Part shown: positions 5,411 through 6,114 of the stretch, piece by piece
How positions within the stretch are numbered: the stretch's first letter is position 1
Layout of the letters: the number at the start of each line of letters is the position of its first letter
Origin: Gemmatimonadota bacterium
Lineage (GTDB): Bacteria > Gemmatimonadota > Gemmatimonadetes > Gemmatimonadales > Gemmatimonadaceae
NCBI GenBank assembly: GCA_003131365.1
Contig: PKVB01000182.1
Coordinates: 1 to 6,114 of the forward strand
Length of the DNA stretch: 6,114 nucleotides
Direction of reading: 5' to 3'
Notes under the pieces: generated by a model
Seen by the model: the letters and a program-made list of their open reading frames with translations, nothing else
Database searches by the model: none
Told to the model about the DNA's origin: nothing
Position numbers and translations under genes: made by a program

Positions 5411-6114
5411 TTATGACGACCGAGCAGCGAGCATGGCTTCGCGCATCTCCTTCACCGCCCTGTCCAGGCCGATGAACACGGCTCTGCTGATGATCGAGTG
5501 GCCAATGTTCAGCTCTTCGATTTCGGGAATCGCCGCGACGGGTCCGACGTTCTTCACCGTGAGGCCGTGGCCCGCGTGCACCGCGAGCCCCAGATCCGCT
5601 GCTCTCCGCGAGGAATCGCGAAGCGCGCCGATCGTCTTCTCCGATTCGGGATGGTGCGAATATGTCCCCGTATGCAGCTCGATCGCCGGGACGCCGAGCT
5701 TCTTCGATTGCTCGACTGCGGCCCGGGTGGGATCGATGAAAAGGCTGACGCGAATGCCGGCGTCGGTGAGCACGTCGATGGCGTTTCTGATGCGCGACGG
5801 CTCACTGATGATGTCGAGTCCGCCTTCGGTCGTGACTTCTTCCCGTCGCTCCGGCACCAGCGTCACCTGCTCCGGCTTGATGCGACGCGCCAGCTCCAGC
5901 ATCTCGGGGACGCACGCCATCTCGAGATTGAAATACGTGTGAACTCTTTTCTTCAATCCCTGGATGTCTGCGTCCTGAATGTGGCGTCGGTCTTCGCGCA
6001 GATGCGCGGTGATGCCGTGCGCGCCCGCCGCCTCGCACACGAGCGCGGCGGCGACCGGATCAGGTCCGCCAAATCCGCGACCGCGATAACGCGCCTCGCG
6101 CAAGGTGGCGACGA
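5411..6114 (-). CDS. pdxJ: Pyridoxine 5'-phosphate synthase (PdxJ), N-terminus outside the window
   Basis: PdxJ condenses 1-deoxy-D-xylulose 5-phosphate with 3-amino-2-oxopropyl phosphate to give pyridoxine 5'-phosphate, the ring-closing step of DXP-dependent vitamin B6 synthesis, in the cytosol. It is a TIM barrel that forms oligomers. The frame is open to the right edge, and 233 residues are visible, beginning VATLREAR; the N-terminal strand (typically VNIDH) is missing, about a dozen residues. In visible numbering, motifs are HLREDRRHI (37-45, catalytic His37), NLEMA (62-66, Glu64), LVPERREEVTTEGGLD (85-100), VSLFIDP, IELHTGTYS, HAGHGLTVKNV (His182) and ELNIGHSIISRAVFIGL. These match all three known catalytic residues. 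The segment between ATLREAR and PDPV (YRGRGFGG) is a few residues longer than in E. coli. TAA at 5411-5413 ends the gene. It shares deoxyxylulose 5-phosphate as precursor with the IspE pathway two genes downstream. Confidence 0.95.
   Translation of the reverse strand, partial: VATLREARYRGRGFGGPDPVAAALVCEAAGAHGITAHLREDRRHIQDADIQGLKKRVHTYFNLEMACVPEMLELARRIKPEQVTLVPERREEVTTEGGLDIISEPSRIRNAIDVLTDAGIRVSLFIDPTRAAVEQSKKLGVPAIELHTGTYSHHPESEKTIGALRDSSRRAADLGLAVHAGHGLTVKNVGPVAAIPEIEELNIGHSIISRAVFIGLDRAVKEMREAMLAARSS

Overview
The window is a GC-rich bacterial chromosomal segment in which every gene I can support lies on the minus strand. Read in the direction of transcription (from the right edge to the left) the order is pdxJ (5' end cut off), a degenerate HPt-like protein of unknown role, a UPF0104/YbhN-type membrane protein, ispE, tRNA-Gln(TTG), prs, an unlisted 34-codon small ORF, rplY/ctc (bL25) and pth. 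Most gaps are 2 to 14 nt, one junction overlaps (ATGA), and the largest gap is 66 nt, so this looks like one long cotranscribed unit. No stretch over 300 bases lacks a gene. I see no mobile element, CRISPR array or rRNA.

The order ispE - tRNA-Gln - prs - rplY - pth is, from general knowledge, a recurrent bacterial arrangement, for example in Deltaproteobacteria. The host is therefore an ordinary free-living Gram-negative-type bacterium using the MEP isoprenoid pathway and the DXP-dependent vitamin B6 pathway. The two extra genes upstream of ispE and the GC-rich composition would fit a group such as Gemmatimonadota, but I cannot fix the phylum from sequence alone.

Region by region: 5411-6114 makes pyridoxine 5'-phosphate. 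4499-5344 encodes a protein whose N-terminus resembles a histidine phosphotransfer domain with Arg where the phosphorylated His should be. 3485-4495 encodes an integral membrane protein of the lysylphosphatidylglycerol-synthase transmembrane superfamily, coupled by a 4-nt overlap to ispE (2592-3488). A tRNA-Gln at 2507-2577 sits in the ispE-prs gap. prs (1511-2467) makes PRPP. It is followed 6 nt later by a small ORF (1400-1504) that fills the gap to bL25 (681-1397). pth (31-630) closes the window. The operon thus mixes cofactor, isoprenoid and nucleotide precursor supply with translation (tRNA-Gln, bL25, peptidyl-tRNA hydrolase).

The most interesting items are the small amphipathic ORF with its own ribosome binding site, the HPt-like protein lacking its phosphoacceptor, and two junctions where a TAG stop is followed in the same frame by the next ORF. 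None of these amounts to a clear new multi-gene system; the rest is conserved housekeeping DNA.
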